NCBI GenBank assembly: GCA_030015575.1
Contig: JASDDO010000014.1
Location: 169,231,911-169,295,910, forward strand
Direction: 5' to 3'
DNA length: 64,000 bases
DNA from: Agapanthus africanus
Taxonomy: Eukaryota > Streptophyta > Magnoliopsida > Asparagales > Amaryllidaceae
Shown here: in pieces, positions 42,702 to 55,718 of the stretch
Position numbering within the stretch: the stretch's first letter is position 1
How the letters are laid out: each line of letters starts with the position of its first letter
The notes under the pieces: model-generated
What the model was told of the DNA's origin: nothing
Database searches by the model: none
Seen by the model: the letters and a program-made list of their open reading frames with translations, nothing else
Made by a program: the position numbers and the translations under genes

Positions 42702-45700
42702 CAAAGAAGCATAAAGATTATAAACAACTCATTTTCCCTTTATAAGAAGTTTAAATATTTGAAACTCGAAAATATTGTTATTAATTTGCCAAGACTAGTG
42801 ATTTGCACATACGTATACGATTTAATTAAAATGAGGTTTCATAATATCTTATCTATTTATTGAATAACCCTAATTCACAATATCATAATACATCCGCATT
42901 TTGGGAAAAAAATTGCTAATGTGATTGCAATGCAGTGGTTTCTTTAAAATAGATGTCTTTCAATTGAAAAGCTGCATGACATCGATCATCCATAGATCCC
43001 ATCAAAAAATGAAAGAGAATGAAAGAAAATAATATGAACACAATAGAAATTAATATGCAATCTTTGTGTAGTTTCACAGAAGAAATTGATTGTGAGAGTG
43101 GTGTAATTAAAGGAAATTGTAAGAAATTGATTGTGAGAGTGGTGTAATTAGAGATTTGAAGAAATTAAGAGATTATGGGGGTGGAATTGGATATATTACG
43201 AACTGTTAATAGGTTTTAATCACATGGTAGTTGCGGTTATAAAATTTCAATTGATTTTTTTGGGCGTTTTTTAGTCATTTTCTCTTGCAAATCACAATGC
43301 CACATTACAAATTTGATTTCAAAATAGAAAACCCCTTCCTTTTAGCATTATAATAGAAGAGATAAGATTTTTAATATTTTTTTAAAAGTATTTCTCAATA
43401 AAATCTATTGTATTGTAAGCCAAAATATAGTATTTTGCACATGCGTGCACGTGTATAACCAAAAAAACCATTAAATTTTTTTCCTGACATGTAGAAGTTT
43501 GAAAATGTCTAGATTGAATGAAAGTTGATGTACCAAACTCTGAACAGCGCCATATCCCATTACGACGAAATCGATTGACTGCATCAAAATAAATAAAAGA
43601 AAAGTGCTGCAGGTGGTTCTTTTTTTTTGCCTACCTAGCCTAAAAATATTGTAGAGGCATTATAAACAACTCATATTCCTTTTATTAGAAGTTTATATAT
43701 TTGAATCTTGAACCAATAAATAGCCATAAGATAAAGAAAATACTCAAATAGAACATGGTATAAAAGAACTAAGATGTTACATTATATCCAACTACAAAAA
43801 GAATTTCGTCCTCGAAATTCCCGGAACAAGAAGAAAACTTCTGTCGAGTCTCGTCTTCTCGTTCCCAAGTTGATACTAAGTATTTTTCAATAAAATATAC
43901 TCCATTCTGAGCTTAAACATATTGTAGAGGCTCAAAAATTATACATAACTCATTTCCTTCAATGAGAAGTTTATATATTTGAACCTCAAGATAAGAGCTT
44001 TTATATTTTTTAAAAGTATTTTTCAATAAAATTACAACTCATTTTCCTTTTACGAGAAGTTTATATATTTAAATCTTAGGCTAACAAGAGTTTTAATATT
44101 TTTTTAATAAAATCAATTCCATTCTAAGAATTTTATATATTTGAGCCTCAACTAATTATTATTTTTTAAAGTATTTTTCAATAAAATCAACTCCATTTTA
44201 AGCCTCAAAATATTATAGAGGCTCAAAGATTATCAACAACTCATTTTCCTTTCATGAGAAGTTTACATACAACAATATTGTTATAAGGCTGACAAGATAA
44301 GAGTTTTATTATATTTTAAAAGTATTTTTCTATAAAATCTACTCCATTTTAAACCTAAATATATTTTAAAGGCTAAAAGATTATAAATAACTCATTTCCT
44401 TTGATATATTGAACCACGACAATATTGTTATAAGGCTAACGAGAGTTTTAATATTTTTTAAAACTATTTTTCAATAAAATCTACTCATTTCCTTTTATGA
44501 GAAAAGTAATTTTTAATAAAATCTTAAGAAGATTACATATTCGAAGCTCGACAATATTGTTATAATAACGCGAGTTTTTAATATTTTGAAGTATTTTTCA
44601 ATAAAATCTTCTCCGTTCTATGCCTAAAAATATTGTAGAAACTCAAAAATTATAAACAACTCATTTTCCATTTCCGAGAAGTTTATATATTCGAACCTCG
44701 ACAATATTGTTATAAGGCTAATAAGAGTTTTAATATTTTTTAAAAGTATTTTTCAATAAAATAAACTCCATTATAAACCTATAAATAATGTAGAGAGATC
44801 ATAAACAACTCATTTTCTTTTATGACAAGTTAATATATTTGAACCTCGACAATATTGTTATAAGGTTAGCGAGAGTTATTTTATATAGTTTTTTAAAAGT
44901 ATTTTTCAATAACCATTCTAAAGCTAAAAATAAAATAGAGGCTCAAAAATAATAAATAACTCATATATATTTATATATATATTCGACAATATTAACAATA
45001 TTGTTATAAGGGTAACACAAGAGTTTTAATATTTATTTTAAGGTATTTTTCGATAAAATCTACTCCATTCTAAGCCTAAAAATATTGTAGAGGCTCAAAG
45101 ATTATAAACAATGCATTTTTTTATGAGAAGTTTATATATTTGAATCTCGACAATATTGTTATATGACTAGCAAGATAAGAATTTTAATATTTTTAAAACT
45201 ATTTTTCAATAAAATCTACTCCGTTCTAAGCCTAAAAATATTGTAGAGGCTCAAAGATTATAAACTCCTCATTTTCCATTTATGAGAAATTTATATATTT
45301 GAACCTCGACAGTATTTTTATAAGGCTAATAAAACAGAGTTTAAAATTTTTTTAAAAGGTAATTTTCGTAAAGGCTCAAAGATTACAAACTACTCGTTTT
45401 CCTTTTAACCTTGACAATATTATTATAAGGCTTCCAAATTTGGGTTGATTCCTTAATTAGATTCAAAAATTCAAATAATAAACAACCCATATATATTTAT
45501 ATATATATTTGAACCTCAACAATATTAACAATATTGTTATAAAGGTAACACAAGAGTTTTAATATTTATTTTAAAGTATTTTTTGATAAAATCTACTCCA
45601 TTCTAAGCCTAAAAATATTGTAGAGGCACAAAGATTATAAACAATGTATTTTTTATGAGAAGTTTATATATTTGAAGCTCGACAATATTGTTATATAACT

Positions 45701-47609
45701 AGCAAGATAAGAATTTTAATATTTTTAAAACTATTTTTCAATAAAATCTATTCCGTTCTAAGCCTAAAAATATTGTAGAGGCTCAAAGATTATAAACTTC
45801 TCATTTTCTATTTATGAGAAATTTATATATTTGAACCTCGACGGTATTTTTATAAGGCTAATAAAACTACTCGTTTTCCTTTTTATGAGAAGTTTATATA
45901 TTTGAGGCTAATAAAACAGAGTTTAAATTTTTTTTAAAAGGAAATTTTCAATACAAGTCTAAACCTAAAAATATTGTAGAGGCTCAAAGATTATAAACAA
46001 CTCATTTTTCATTGATGAGAAATTTATATATTTGAACCTCGACAATATTGTTATAAGGCCAACAAGACATAATTTAATATTTTTTTTAAAAGTAAATTTC
46101 AATAGAAGCTTCTACATTCTAAGCCTAAAAATATTGTGGAGGCTCAAAGATTACAAACTACTCGTTTACCTTTTAACCTAATAAGGCTTCCAAATTTGGG
46201 TTGATTCCTTAATTAGATTCAGAAATTCAAATAATAAACAACTCGTATATATTTATATATATATTTGAACCTCGACAATATTAACAATATTGTTATAAGG
46301 GTAACACAAGAGTTTTAATATTTATTTTAAAGCATTTTTCGATAAAATCTACTCCATTCTAAGCCTAAAAATATTATAGAGGCTCAAAGATCATATACAA
46401 TGCATTTTTTATGAGAAGTTTATATATTTGAACCTCGAAAATATTGTTATATGACTAGCAAGATAAGAATTTTAATATTTATAAAACTATTTTTCAATAA
46501 AATCTACTCCGATCTAAGCCTAAAAATATTGTAGAGGCTCAAAGATTATAAACTTCTCATTTTCCATTTATGAGAAATTTATATATTTGAACCTCGACAG
46601 TATTTTTATAAGGCTAATAAAACAGAGTTTTGAACCTCGACAATATTGTTATAAGGCTAACAAGACAGAATCTAATATTTTTTTAAAAAGAAAATTTCAA
46701 TAGAAAGCTACTACATTCTAAGCCTAAAAATATTGTAGAGGCTCAAAGATTACAAACTACTCGTTTTCCTTTTAACCTCGACAATATTATTATAAGGCTT
46801 CCAAATTTGAGTTGATTCCTTAATTAGATTCAAAAATTCAAATAATAAACAACTCATTTATATTTATATTTATATATATATTTGAACCTCGACAATATTA
46901 ACAATATTGTTATAAAGGTAACACAAGAGTTTTAATATTTATTTTAAAGTATTTTTCGATAAAATCTACTACATTCTAAGCCTAAAAATATTGTAGAGGC
47001 TCAAAGATTATAAACAATGCATTTTTTATGAGAAGTTTATATATTTGAAACTCGACAATATTGTTATATGACTAGCAAGATAAGAATTTTAATATTTTTA
47101 AAACTACTTTTCAATAAAATCTACTCCGTTCTAAGCCTAAAAATATTGTAGAGGCTCAAAGATTATAAACAATGCATTTTTTATGAGAAGTTTATATATT
47201 TGAAACTCGACAATATTGTTATATGACTAGCAAGATAAGAATTTTAATATTTTTAAAACTACTTTTCAATAAAATCTACTCCGTTCTAAGCCTAAAAATA
47301 TTGTAGAGGCTCAAAGATTATAAACTCCTCATTTTCCATTTATGAGAAATTTATATATTTGAACCACGACAATATTTTTATAAGGCTAATAAAACAGAGT
47401 TTAAAATTCTTTTAAAAGGTAATTTTCAATACAAGCTACTCCACTCTAAACCTAAAAATATTGTAGAGGCTCAAAGATTATAAACAACTCATTTTCCATT
47501 TATGAGAAATTTATATATTTGAACCTCGACAATATTCTTATAAGGCTAACACGACAGAATTTAATATTTTTTTTAAAAGTAAATTTCAATAGAAGCTACT
47601 ACATTCTAA
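42702..47609. repeat. AT-rich tandem repeat, main array
   Basis: The landmark ATTGTAGAGGCTCAAAG recurs every 150-160 bp, with longer intervals of about 205 and 240-260 bp, for example at 45087, 45239, 45771, 45976, 46133, 46374, 46529, 46732, 46989, 47145, 47309 and 47459. Unit phrases: CTAAGCCTAAAAATATTG, GAGAAGTTTATATATTTGAA, CCTCGACAATATTGTTATAAGG. Longer variants carry ACACAAGAGTTTTAATATTT, and blocks of several units repeat, so there is a higher-order structure. The left half (42702-44900) is more diverged. No coding potential. Confidence 0.9.
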
Positions 47610-47619
47610 CACTAGTAAA

Positions 47620-47870
47620 ATAGGGGGTTGCCCCTACGGATAACGAAATCCGTAGGGGCAGATTTAGTTTTGACCTACGGATTAGTCCGTAGGGCCTTAA
47701 GGTTGCCCCTACGGTCCTTACATATTAATTTAAAAAATATTAAATCGTAAATTGTTGTTTGCCCCTACGGAGCCGCAAACCAAGAACCTACGGATTTATC
47801 CGTAGGGGCAACTAAATAGAGATTTAATTAAAAAGGCACGGATCGATCCCTACGCTAATTACCTAAAAAT
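47620..47870. repeat. Left subterminal palindrome array of CACTA2
   Basis: CCCCTACGGA-type units in both orientations, closely matching 36425-36620 of CACTA1. Confidence 0.9.
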
Positions 47871-48149
47871 TATTTTCCCAATATCGCGCGCGAACCCAAA
47901 ATCCCCAAACCCTTGTTCCCGCCGATCGCCTGTGTTTCATCGCCGTTATCGTCATCGCCAGCGCAGGCCAATTCTCCGTCGCCACCGCCTGGTTCATCCT
48001 CATCTCCGTTTTCGTCGTCGCCTCCTTTCGTCGCCGCCTCCAATGGATCGTCGACGCCTCCACTGCACAGGTTAGGAAATCTTAAATTAAACAAATTTTT
48101 GATTATTTTAGGGCTAGGGTTCATGGTTTGGGTACCGATGAGGCATCTG

Positions 48150-48320
48150 TTGGGGGTAGCGTTAGGGTTGGGGCTGGGATTGCGGTTGGGGTTGGGGTTC
48201 GGCAGGGGATTGCGGTTGGGGTTGGGGTTGGGGTTAAGGTTGGGGTTAGGCTGGGGTTGGGGCTGGGGCTGGGGTTAGGGTTAGGGTTAGAATTATGGTT
48301 GGGGTTGGGGTTGCCCCGTT
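48150..48320 (+). repeat. G-rich minisatellite (GGGGTT-type)
   Basis: About 150 bp of GGGGTTN and GGGTTA units on the plus strand, counterpart of 36960-37115 in CACTA1. The G-strand can form G-quadruplexes. Open frames in it are artefacts. Confidence 0.9.
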
Positions 48321-48329
48321 TCGTATCAG

Positions 48330-50460
48330 AACTCGAGTCTGACATCGTAGATCTTTCAGCCATTTTGGTTATATTGTTATCATGATGTTAAATTCTTTAT
48401 GCTCTCATCAAATTTTTGGGATCTTTGTAATTTGCTTGCTCTGTTTGGGGTTTCAGTTGATCCTCATTAAAAAATTGGTGATTGATCTCTTCAATCATAT
48501 TATTATCTGTATTTAAAATTTTTGTGAAGCCTTCAGAGTTTGGAAAAATCTAGAATTACCGTTGAAATTCTGGCAACATTCAAAAACTGTGTATATGATG
48601 TGTGTGTGTGTATGCATGTATATACATTTGAAATTTATCTTTCTTCTATGATATAAAACGGTTAAACCGAGGAAAATTACTGGGGGAATTTTTGCTAAAA
48701 TGTCTTGAGAGGGGGTTCAAGTGATGGGATAATTTCATTTGGTAATCTTTTACTTATTTTACATCTCTTATTTTTTCATGCAAAAATCTGAATAGGTTTC
48801 TTGCAATTTTGCCTATCGATCAATTATTATATTTATTTCTATTTTTTGTGGATGATTTGGCTTCAATTGAATGGAGGCGATGATGGCTTGCCCTCAAGCT
48901 TCCACTTTTATGAGCTTTATAGTTATGAGATTGGCGAGGCAAGCTGGTTTGTAGCCATCTTATTTCTTTTCCTAAATTCAAATCCAAATATAAACTGTCT
49001 GATTGAGAGAGAGAGTATGGGAGATTATGTATTATTCAATGTGTTTGGAAGCTGGCATGTTCTGAGCGTCATCTCTGCATGAAAGCTATGGTTTTGCAAA
49101 GGGTTTGCCCTAACTATTTTCTGTGGGGAAGCTGAAGGCCTGAAGCTTCATCAAACTCAGGATTGGATTTTGGTCGGGTATTGTAAATTCTTGTGAAAGT
49201 TCCGTTCAAGATTTGTTCAGAGCTTGCATAACATCCTTTTCATCTTTATGAGATCTTTATGCAGTCATTTTTTTGGGTTTATATATTTCTAGAGCCCGTT
49301 TGACTTTGGACTTAGGATAACCCCAAATCTCTTTCTTATTTTGATTCCTAAGCTGGCATATCTGAGGCTCGTATTCCAGTATCGTTGCAGGAAAAGCTAG
49401 GGTTGCGAACATTTTTGCAACGATAATTTCTGTATGACAGCTTAAGCACACATAAAACTTAAACAATCTTGAAGCACTGCAGTTTTTCACTAAACTACCT
49501 AAAAGTTTTTATATTGCTGCAAGCTTCCTTAAAGTGCTGCATCTAAGTGTATTTTAGTGGGAAAACCCTTGAAAGCCAAACTTCATGGGGTTTGCTGTTT
49601 GCCTTCTCTGTAGCTAGTTTGAGGTTTATTTAGTTTTGGATTTGTTTTGCAACACTCTCTGAGTTCCAAATCAACAAAAAGCTGAATGTTGAATCACAAG
49701 CAAGAAGCAGCCAAACTGGCCCTAAAGTAATCCTGAGTGATGATAATTTTCCAGGGAGTTTAAAATTTATAGAAATGGCGAGGCAACATTGGATTGTCTG
49801 CAAGTATTCAAGCAACCTGTTTGCAGCCATCATGCTATTTGTGATCCCAGTATAAAACTCAAACATGCCTCTTAGTTAGTTTACTTTAATTTGTTATTTA
49901 TGTGTGTGTGTCAACATTGGATTGTCCCAAGTATAAAACCAAACCCACAAAACATCAAAACTGTCTCCGACAATCTTATGGTCATTAGACATAAGATTTA
50001 TGCATATAGGTAACATCTGCCAATATGCCATATCCAGACCGCAATCTATTTTTGCCTATTGGCTAATATGAAAATATCGGCCCGCGTATATGACATAATT
50101 AAAGTTGTTAAATCTTGATACGGTTTGTGTTTCGTTTTTTTATTTATCAGTTCTATCAATGTTGCGTATAATGCTTTATGATATCAGTATCCTACATTTG
50201 TAGTTTTAATTGTTGATTGTTATAGATGAATACCATTGCAATAATAGTTTTTGGTTGATGAATGCTATTGCAATGTAGGATGATCAGTTCTATCAATCTT
50301 GATCTCAATGGTTTAAAATCATGTTACACATACAACACGAATGCACAACAAACGCATAATTAGAGAGCGACTCGAGATATTCAGGTTAAAACCAATATAT
50401 GATACTCGATGATAATATGAAACCTTTATATTCCCATCGATACTCATATATGAAACTAAA
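48330..50460. other. CACTA2-specific interior of unknown origin
   Basis: No counterpart is seen in CACTA1. The stretch looks like a captured gene leader or intron: a splice-like TTTGGGGTTTCAG near 48450 and another TTTATGCAG near 49263. A weak terminal-inverted-repeat-like pair (GCCCGTTTGACTTTGG near 49291 and CCAAACTGGCCCTAAA near 49711) could mark an inserted miniature element of about 430 bp. No recognisable protein. Confidence 0.35.
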
Positions 50461-50462
50461 AG

Positions 50463-50850
50463 CGCCACTTTGTCCCTACGGTGCCCGACATTTTAATTTA
50501 AAAATATTAAATCTTAATTTGTTGTTTGGCCCTACGGAGCCGCAAACCAATAACCTACGGTTATGTCCGTAGGGGCATCTAAATGGGAATTTAATTAAAA
50601 AAGGCACAGAAATGCCCTACGCCTCGATATCTTTCCCTCTCGTTCCCAAAATTTTCTCTCGTTCCCGCGTCTCCAATTTTCTCTTCGTCGCCACCGCGCG
50701 CCCTCCGTTCTCAGCCCGCCACCGCCTTCCGTTCTTGGCCCACCACCGCCCTCGTTCTTCCTCGTCGAGTTCCTCGTCGCCGATATTTGTGCCTACATTG
50801 ATGTCTCAAGCAACGAATCAAATGATGTGGATCACAAACTAATTAAATAA
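50463..50850 (+). mobile_element. Internal CACTA left-terminus remnant within CACTA2
   Basis: It contains TCCCTACGGTG, GGCCCTACGGAGCCGCAAACCAA and TCCGTAGGGGCATCTAAAT, matching the end of the left subterminal region of both CACTAs (compare 36560-36625 and 47760-47815). A TCGTCGCC-rich leader follows, as it does after the true left ends. This is a second, truncated left end, so CACTA2 is a composite. Confidence 0.7.
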
Positions 50851-51050
50851 ATTTTGAATACCAATCTAGACTGGGATTTGAATACCAATCCTAGTTTGCT
50901 ATATTTTTTTATATATAGTAGATGGTGATACTTCTTTAAGTAAAAACAACCCTACACTTAAGCGAAATCATAAATCGAAACACACATATATAGAATACAA
51001 CTCATACATGGATATCCTCAAATCTAACTTTCATTGAATTTGCACGCGCA

Positions 51051-51513
51051 CTTAAAATAACAACCTTTATACTAAAAAATTATGTATGCCATTACTTAGT
51101 AGTTTATGGTTTTTAGACGCAAAAGCCATTTGAGAAATACTTTTCCAACCCACTATTAATCCATATTCTCAATATAGTCATTGAATTTGCACGCGCACAT
51201 AATAAGAAGGAGAAGACAATAATGTGGCAGAAGAAGAAGGAGAAGACAGTAATGTGGCAGAAGAAGAAAAAAATGACATTCCTCGTTCTCTGTTTCAGCA
51301 TCAATCTTCTGATATGAACTAATGATGGCTTTCACATAGGCCTTTCCCTTTAGAGACTTCTTAGTGTCCAATGGAAAGCATACATCAGATTTGTGCAGGT
51401 CGGGTTCTTCTATGACTTTCAAGAGTCTCAACTGATTTTGTAAATTACACTCTAGTTGGGTGGTACTTTTACCACTTCTCACTGCAGGTGCGCTCTCTAA
51501 TATCCATTTTGAA
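51051..51513 (-). repeat. Third copy of the inverted-repeat arm
   Basis: It is homologous to 51530-51992 in inverted orientation, with a centre of symmetry near 51521, and to about 53600-54060 in direct orientation. It carries one copy of the conserved ORF. Confidence 0.85.
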
Positions 51514-51525
51514 TGTAATATTATC

Positions 51526-52675
51526 GATATTCAAAATGGATATTAGAGAGCGCACCTGCAGTGAGAAGTGGTAAAAGTATCACCCAACTAGGGTGTAATT
51601 TACAGAATCAGTTGAGACTCTTAAAAGTCATAGAAGAACCCGACATGCACAAATCTGATGTATGCTTTCCATTGGACACTAAGAAGTCTCTAAAGGGAAA
51701 AGCCTATGTGAAAGCCATCATTAGTTCATATCAGAAGATTGATGCTGAAACAGAGAACGAGGAATGTCATTTTTTTCTTCTTCCGCCACATTACTGTCTT
51801 CTCCTTCTGCCACATTACTGTCTTCTCCTTCTTATTATGTGCGCGTGCAAATTCAATGACTATATTGAGAATATGGATTAATAGTGGGTAGGAAAAGTAT
51901 TTCTCAAATGGCTTTTGCGTCTTAAAACCATAAACTACTAAGTAATGGCATACATAATTTTTTTAGTATAAAGGTTGTTATTTTAAGTTTTCCCTTATAG
52001 AGATATATCTAACTGCATCTATAAACTATAAGTGTGCAGAAAATTATGACAAGAAACCATAAGAAAGGGTCGTAGCCATGCATAACCTTGAATCTACATA
52101 CCAAATCATGCAAAAGCATGCACTTATTGTCACCTTGCCTTAGAATATAAAATATCTTGGAAGACTATAAGCGAGCATTTAAATCTTGATAGCTTTTGAC
52201 TTCAACATATATTTTTCTCAAGTACCATGAAATATACTTGCTCCGTATAAGCCGTTTTCAGGAAGATGGATTAATAATGACAAATTATCCATTGTGGCTC
52301 ACTAGGTTAGCATTTTCTCTTCTATTGACCATCTTACTAATCTGCTTGGTAAATTTATTCGGAACCGGCTGCGAATCATTAAAAGACATGCATAAGAAAG
52401 AAAGCTAAAATACAGATATATAGCATACCGATACATCGAAACTTCATAGTTGTGATGGCAATCCAGAGATATTTATTTCTACACACGTGGTGCGCGTGCG
52501 AATGCGTCAGGCATCATGGACAAATATTTCAGAACATGGAAAGTATTATTCGTATAAAGTAATTAAAACTTTTAAACACCTTGGGTAGATATTTTCTTAG
52601 TTGATGCAATCATATCATGAGGACTAAATTTAAGCTATTATACATATGCTTATGTATTTTTCTAACCTAATATAT

Positions 52676-52707
<32 letters not shown>

Positions 52708-54080
52708 ACACCAGGTAGATAGAGAAATCAGGTAGCAGGATCCTGAAGAAATGGAGTCCATAGCATTGCTCATCATCATCATCCGTGATCCCTTTGAAAA
52801 AATATTATCAAAGGGATCATGGATGATGATGATGAGCAATGCTATGGACTCCATTTCTTCAGGATCCTGCTACCTGATTTCTCTACCTACCAGGTGTTCT
52901 CTCTCTCTCTCTCTGTGTGTGTGTGATATATTAGGTTAGAAAAATACATATGCATATGTATAATAGCTTAAATTTAGTCCTCATGATATGATTGCATCAA
53001 CTAAGAAAATATCTACCCAAGGTGTTTAAAAGTTTTAATTACTTTATACGAATAATACTTTCCATGTTCTGAAATATTTGTCCATGATGCCTGACGCATT
53101 CGCACGCGCACCACGTGTGTAGAAATAAATATCTCTGGATTGCCATCGCAACTATGAAGTTTCGATGTATCGGTATGCTATATATCTGTATTTTAGCTTT
53201 CTTTCTTATGCATGTCTTTTAATGATTCGCAGCCGGTTCCGAATAAATTTACCAAGCAGATTAGTAAGATGGTCAATAGAAGAGAAAATGCTAACCTAGT
53301 GAGCCACAATGGATAATTTGTCATTATTAATCTATCTTCCTGAAAACGGTTTATACGGAGCAAGTATATTTCATGGTACTTGAGAAAAATATATGTTGAA
53401 GTCAAAAGCTATCAAGATTTAAATGCTCGCTTATAGTCTTCCAAGATATTTTATATTCCAAGGCAAGGTAACAATAAGTGCATGCTTTTGCATGATTTGG
53501 TATGTAGATTCAAGATTATGCATGGCTACGACCCTTTCTTATGGTTTCTTATCATAATTTTCTGCACACTTATAGTTTATAGATGCAGTTAGATCATATC
53601 TCTATAAGGGAAAACTTAAAATAACAACCTTTATACTAAAAAAATTATGTATGCCATTACTTAGTAGTTTATGGTTTTAAGACGCAAAAGCCATTTGAGA
53701 AATACTTTTCCTACCCACTATTAATCCATATTCTCAATATAGTCATTGAATTTGCACGCGCACATAATAAGAAGGAGAAGACAGTAATGTGGCAGAAGGA
53801 GAAGACAGTAATGTGACGGAAGAAGAAAAAAATGACATTCCTCGTTCTCTGTTTCAGCATCAATCTTCTGATATGAACTAATGATGGCTTTCACATAGGC
53901 TTTTCCCTTTAGAGACTTCTTAGTGTCCAATGGAAAGCATACATCAGATTTGTGCATGTCGGGTTCTTCTATGACTTTTAAGAGTCTCAACTGATTCTGT
54001 AAATTACACCCTAGTTGGGTGATACTTTTACCACTTCTCACTGCAGGTGCGCTCTCTAATATCCATTTTGAATGTAATAT
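51526..54080. repeat. Large inverted duplication (about 1.27 kb arms, 10-bp spacer)
   Basis: The left arm 51526-52797 and right arm 52808-54080 are near-identical in opposite orientation. At the centre, GATCCCTTTGA and TCAAAGGGATC are separated by 10 bases. The outer ends correspond to the GCGCTCTCTAATATCCATTTTG tract. Part of the arm sequence is present once in CACTA1 (39310-40340), so the duplication arose within CACTA2's lineage. Confidence 0.88.
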
Positions 54081-54141
54081 TATAGATATCCATGCCTGTT
54101 TATGTCAAAATTACTTATATTGTCAATGTTTGATTGTCTAG

Positions 54142-54192
54142 TTGTTGGTGATGCGTCCATATCAGGGACAGAGGCCACTCCCGTTCCTCCAG
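54142..54192 (+). pseudogene. TNPA-like exon 1 of CACTA2
   Basis: A 51-bp exon between the same splice sites as 40408-40458 in CACTA1, with two base changes. Confidence 0.65.
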
Positions 54193-54272
54193 GTATGTTT
54201 ATATATTATATAGGGCATGTATATTGATTTAGAATGCTATATCATAAATATACACACATTCCTTTTGCTCTT

Positions 54273-54512
54273 AGTCGTCCAACTCATTATCATGGGCTGC
54301 TTGATGAGATTAGATTTGCGCCTGATGATCTACAAGAGCTTGTTCACTCCCTGTCATATGTGTAAGCAGCGCTATATGCGAGTTTACCTTGTTAGTATGT
54401 ATGTACTGAAATTAATTAATATTATTCAAATTTTGATACATGCAGATACCAGAGGAGCACATCTTCTATCTCTGTACGTAAGGCTTTGAATTTGTTGATT
54501 TTGGTGTTTCTT
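54273..54512 (+). pseudogene. Captured ARGONAUTE4-clade PIWI fragment (two exons)
   Basis: Exons 54275-54361 and 54446 to about 54477 flank an 84-bp GT...AG intron. Spliced, the frame reads RPTHYHGLLDEI, then DDLQELVHSLSYVYQRST, then SSISV. This is the end of the PIWI domain of plant AGO4/6/9-type proteins, with the His-rich RPTHYH box that supplies the last catalytic-site His in slicers (family knowledge from memory). The fragment sits in TNPA intron 1, in the same orientation. CACTA1 lacks it at the equivalent place: its GCTCTT and GTCAATTTT are adjacent there. The insert is thus 240 bp with CTT at both junctions. It is not functional alone. Confidence 0.85.
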
Positions 54513-54557
54513 GTCAATTTTATAGACCAGTATGTGCTAAATATAATGTTCTGACAG

Positions 54558-54782
54558 TTGCTAGGGGGAAGGCAACATTCGAGGCTGCTGACCCCAATCC
54601 TGGACGCCGCACACGGACGGCACCACGGAGGTTGGGAGAGAGGCCGAGGACTGGGCTCTAGCAGGGCCCATATGAGGTTGGACTCCACCCCGGTGGTTAC
54701 TTCCTCCGTCTCCAGTGAGCGACGTATCCAGCAGGAACAGGAGAGCTTGAAGGCCACCGTTCAGGAGTTGAATGAGATGCTG
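54558..54782 (+). pseudogene. TNPA-like exon of CACTA2, internally deleted
   Basis: It starts like exon 2 of the CACTA1 gene but jumps after about 30 bp into the middle of exon 4 (the part starting at RLLTPILDAA). About 540 bp of the CACTA1 arrangement are missing. The jump shifts the frame, so the TNPA product of CACTA2 is broken here. Confidence 0.7.
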
Positions 54783-55000
54783 GTATGTATACTACTTAAT
54801 AGTAAAATATAATGTCATATTATAGATATCAACATATCCAATATCAGTACATAACCTGAGCTTATTTGGTTGTAGACTTATGTTTTATTAATCATACATG
54901 TACATATCTAATTAAAAATAAACTACAGTTTTTCAAACTAGATATCCAAATGGGGTTTCGAAATAACTCGATAATGATAAGAATTCGAATGTGGGTGTAG

Positions 55001-55260
55001 GAGCGGGTGGTTGAGCAGGCCCAGGCCTGGGGAACGATTTTACCGGACAGAACGATCCGAGGCTGCTGACCCCAGTTCTGGACGCCGCACACGGAGGGCA
55101 CCACGGAGGTTGGGAGAGGCCGGGGATTGGGCCCTAGCAGGGCCCATATGAGGTTGGACTCCACCCCGGCGGTTACTTCCTCCGTCTCCAGTGACCGGCA
55201 TGTCCATCATGAACTGGATAGCTTGAAGGCCAGCGTTCAGGAGTTGAAGGAGATGCTGGT
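55001..55260 (+). pseudogene. Duplicated TNPA-like exon of CACTA2
   Basis: A second copy of the exon equivalent to 41091-41351, beginning after GTGGGTGTAG and ending at GAGATGCTG|GTATGT, with small deletions near 55030 and 55112. Confidence 0.7.
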
Positions 55261-55502
55261 ATGTATACTACTTTATAGTAAAATATCATTTCATATTTAT
55301 ATACATATCAACATATCCATAATTAGTACGTAGCTTGAGCTTATTTGGTTTTAGACTTAAGTTTGATTAATCATACATACATATGTAATTGAAATAAACA
55401 ACGCTTTTCCAAACTAGATATCCAAACAGGGTTTCGAAATAACTTAATAATGATACGAATTCGAATAATAAACAGTTCTTACACGCTTCTTACACACGTT
55501 AT

Positions 55503-55718
55503 ATCCAGACGCGACAGGGTAGATCGGCCGAGCCTCCACACGCATCTCCTTCGGCTGCGGCTCCGCAAGCCACTACATCGGCTGCGGTTCCGCAGACAGC
55601 TCCTGTAGCTCCACCGCCCACTCAGACTCCCGCTCGCGACGAATTGCAGAGTTTATTGACCGAGGAGCAGGCGCGCGTTATTCTATCGTTATTCAGAGGT
55701 GGAGCTGGACCGAGCTAG
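55503..55718 (+). pseudogene. TNPA-like last exon of CACTA2
   Basis: Ala/Pro/Gln/Thr-rich exon ending in LLTEEQAR...FRGGAGPS and TAG, a shortened counterpart of 41593-41889 with fewer APQATTS-type units. Confidence 0.7.

Noticed and set aside
49289..49725. Possible miniature inverted-repeat transposon inside CACTA2
   Set aside because: The putative terminal repeats are short and poorly matched and no target duplication was found, so it is kept only as a remark.
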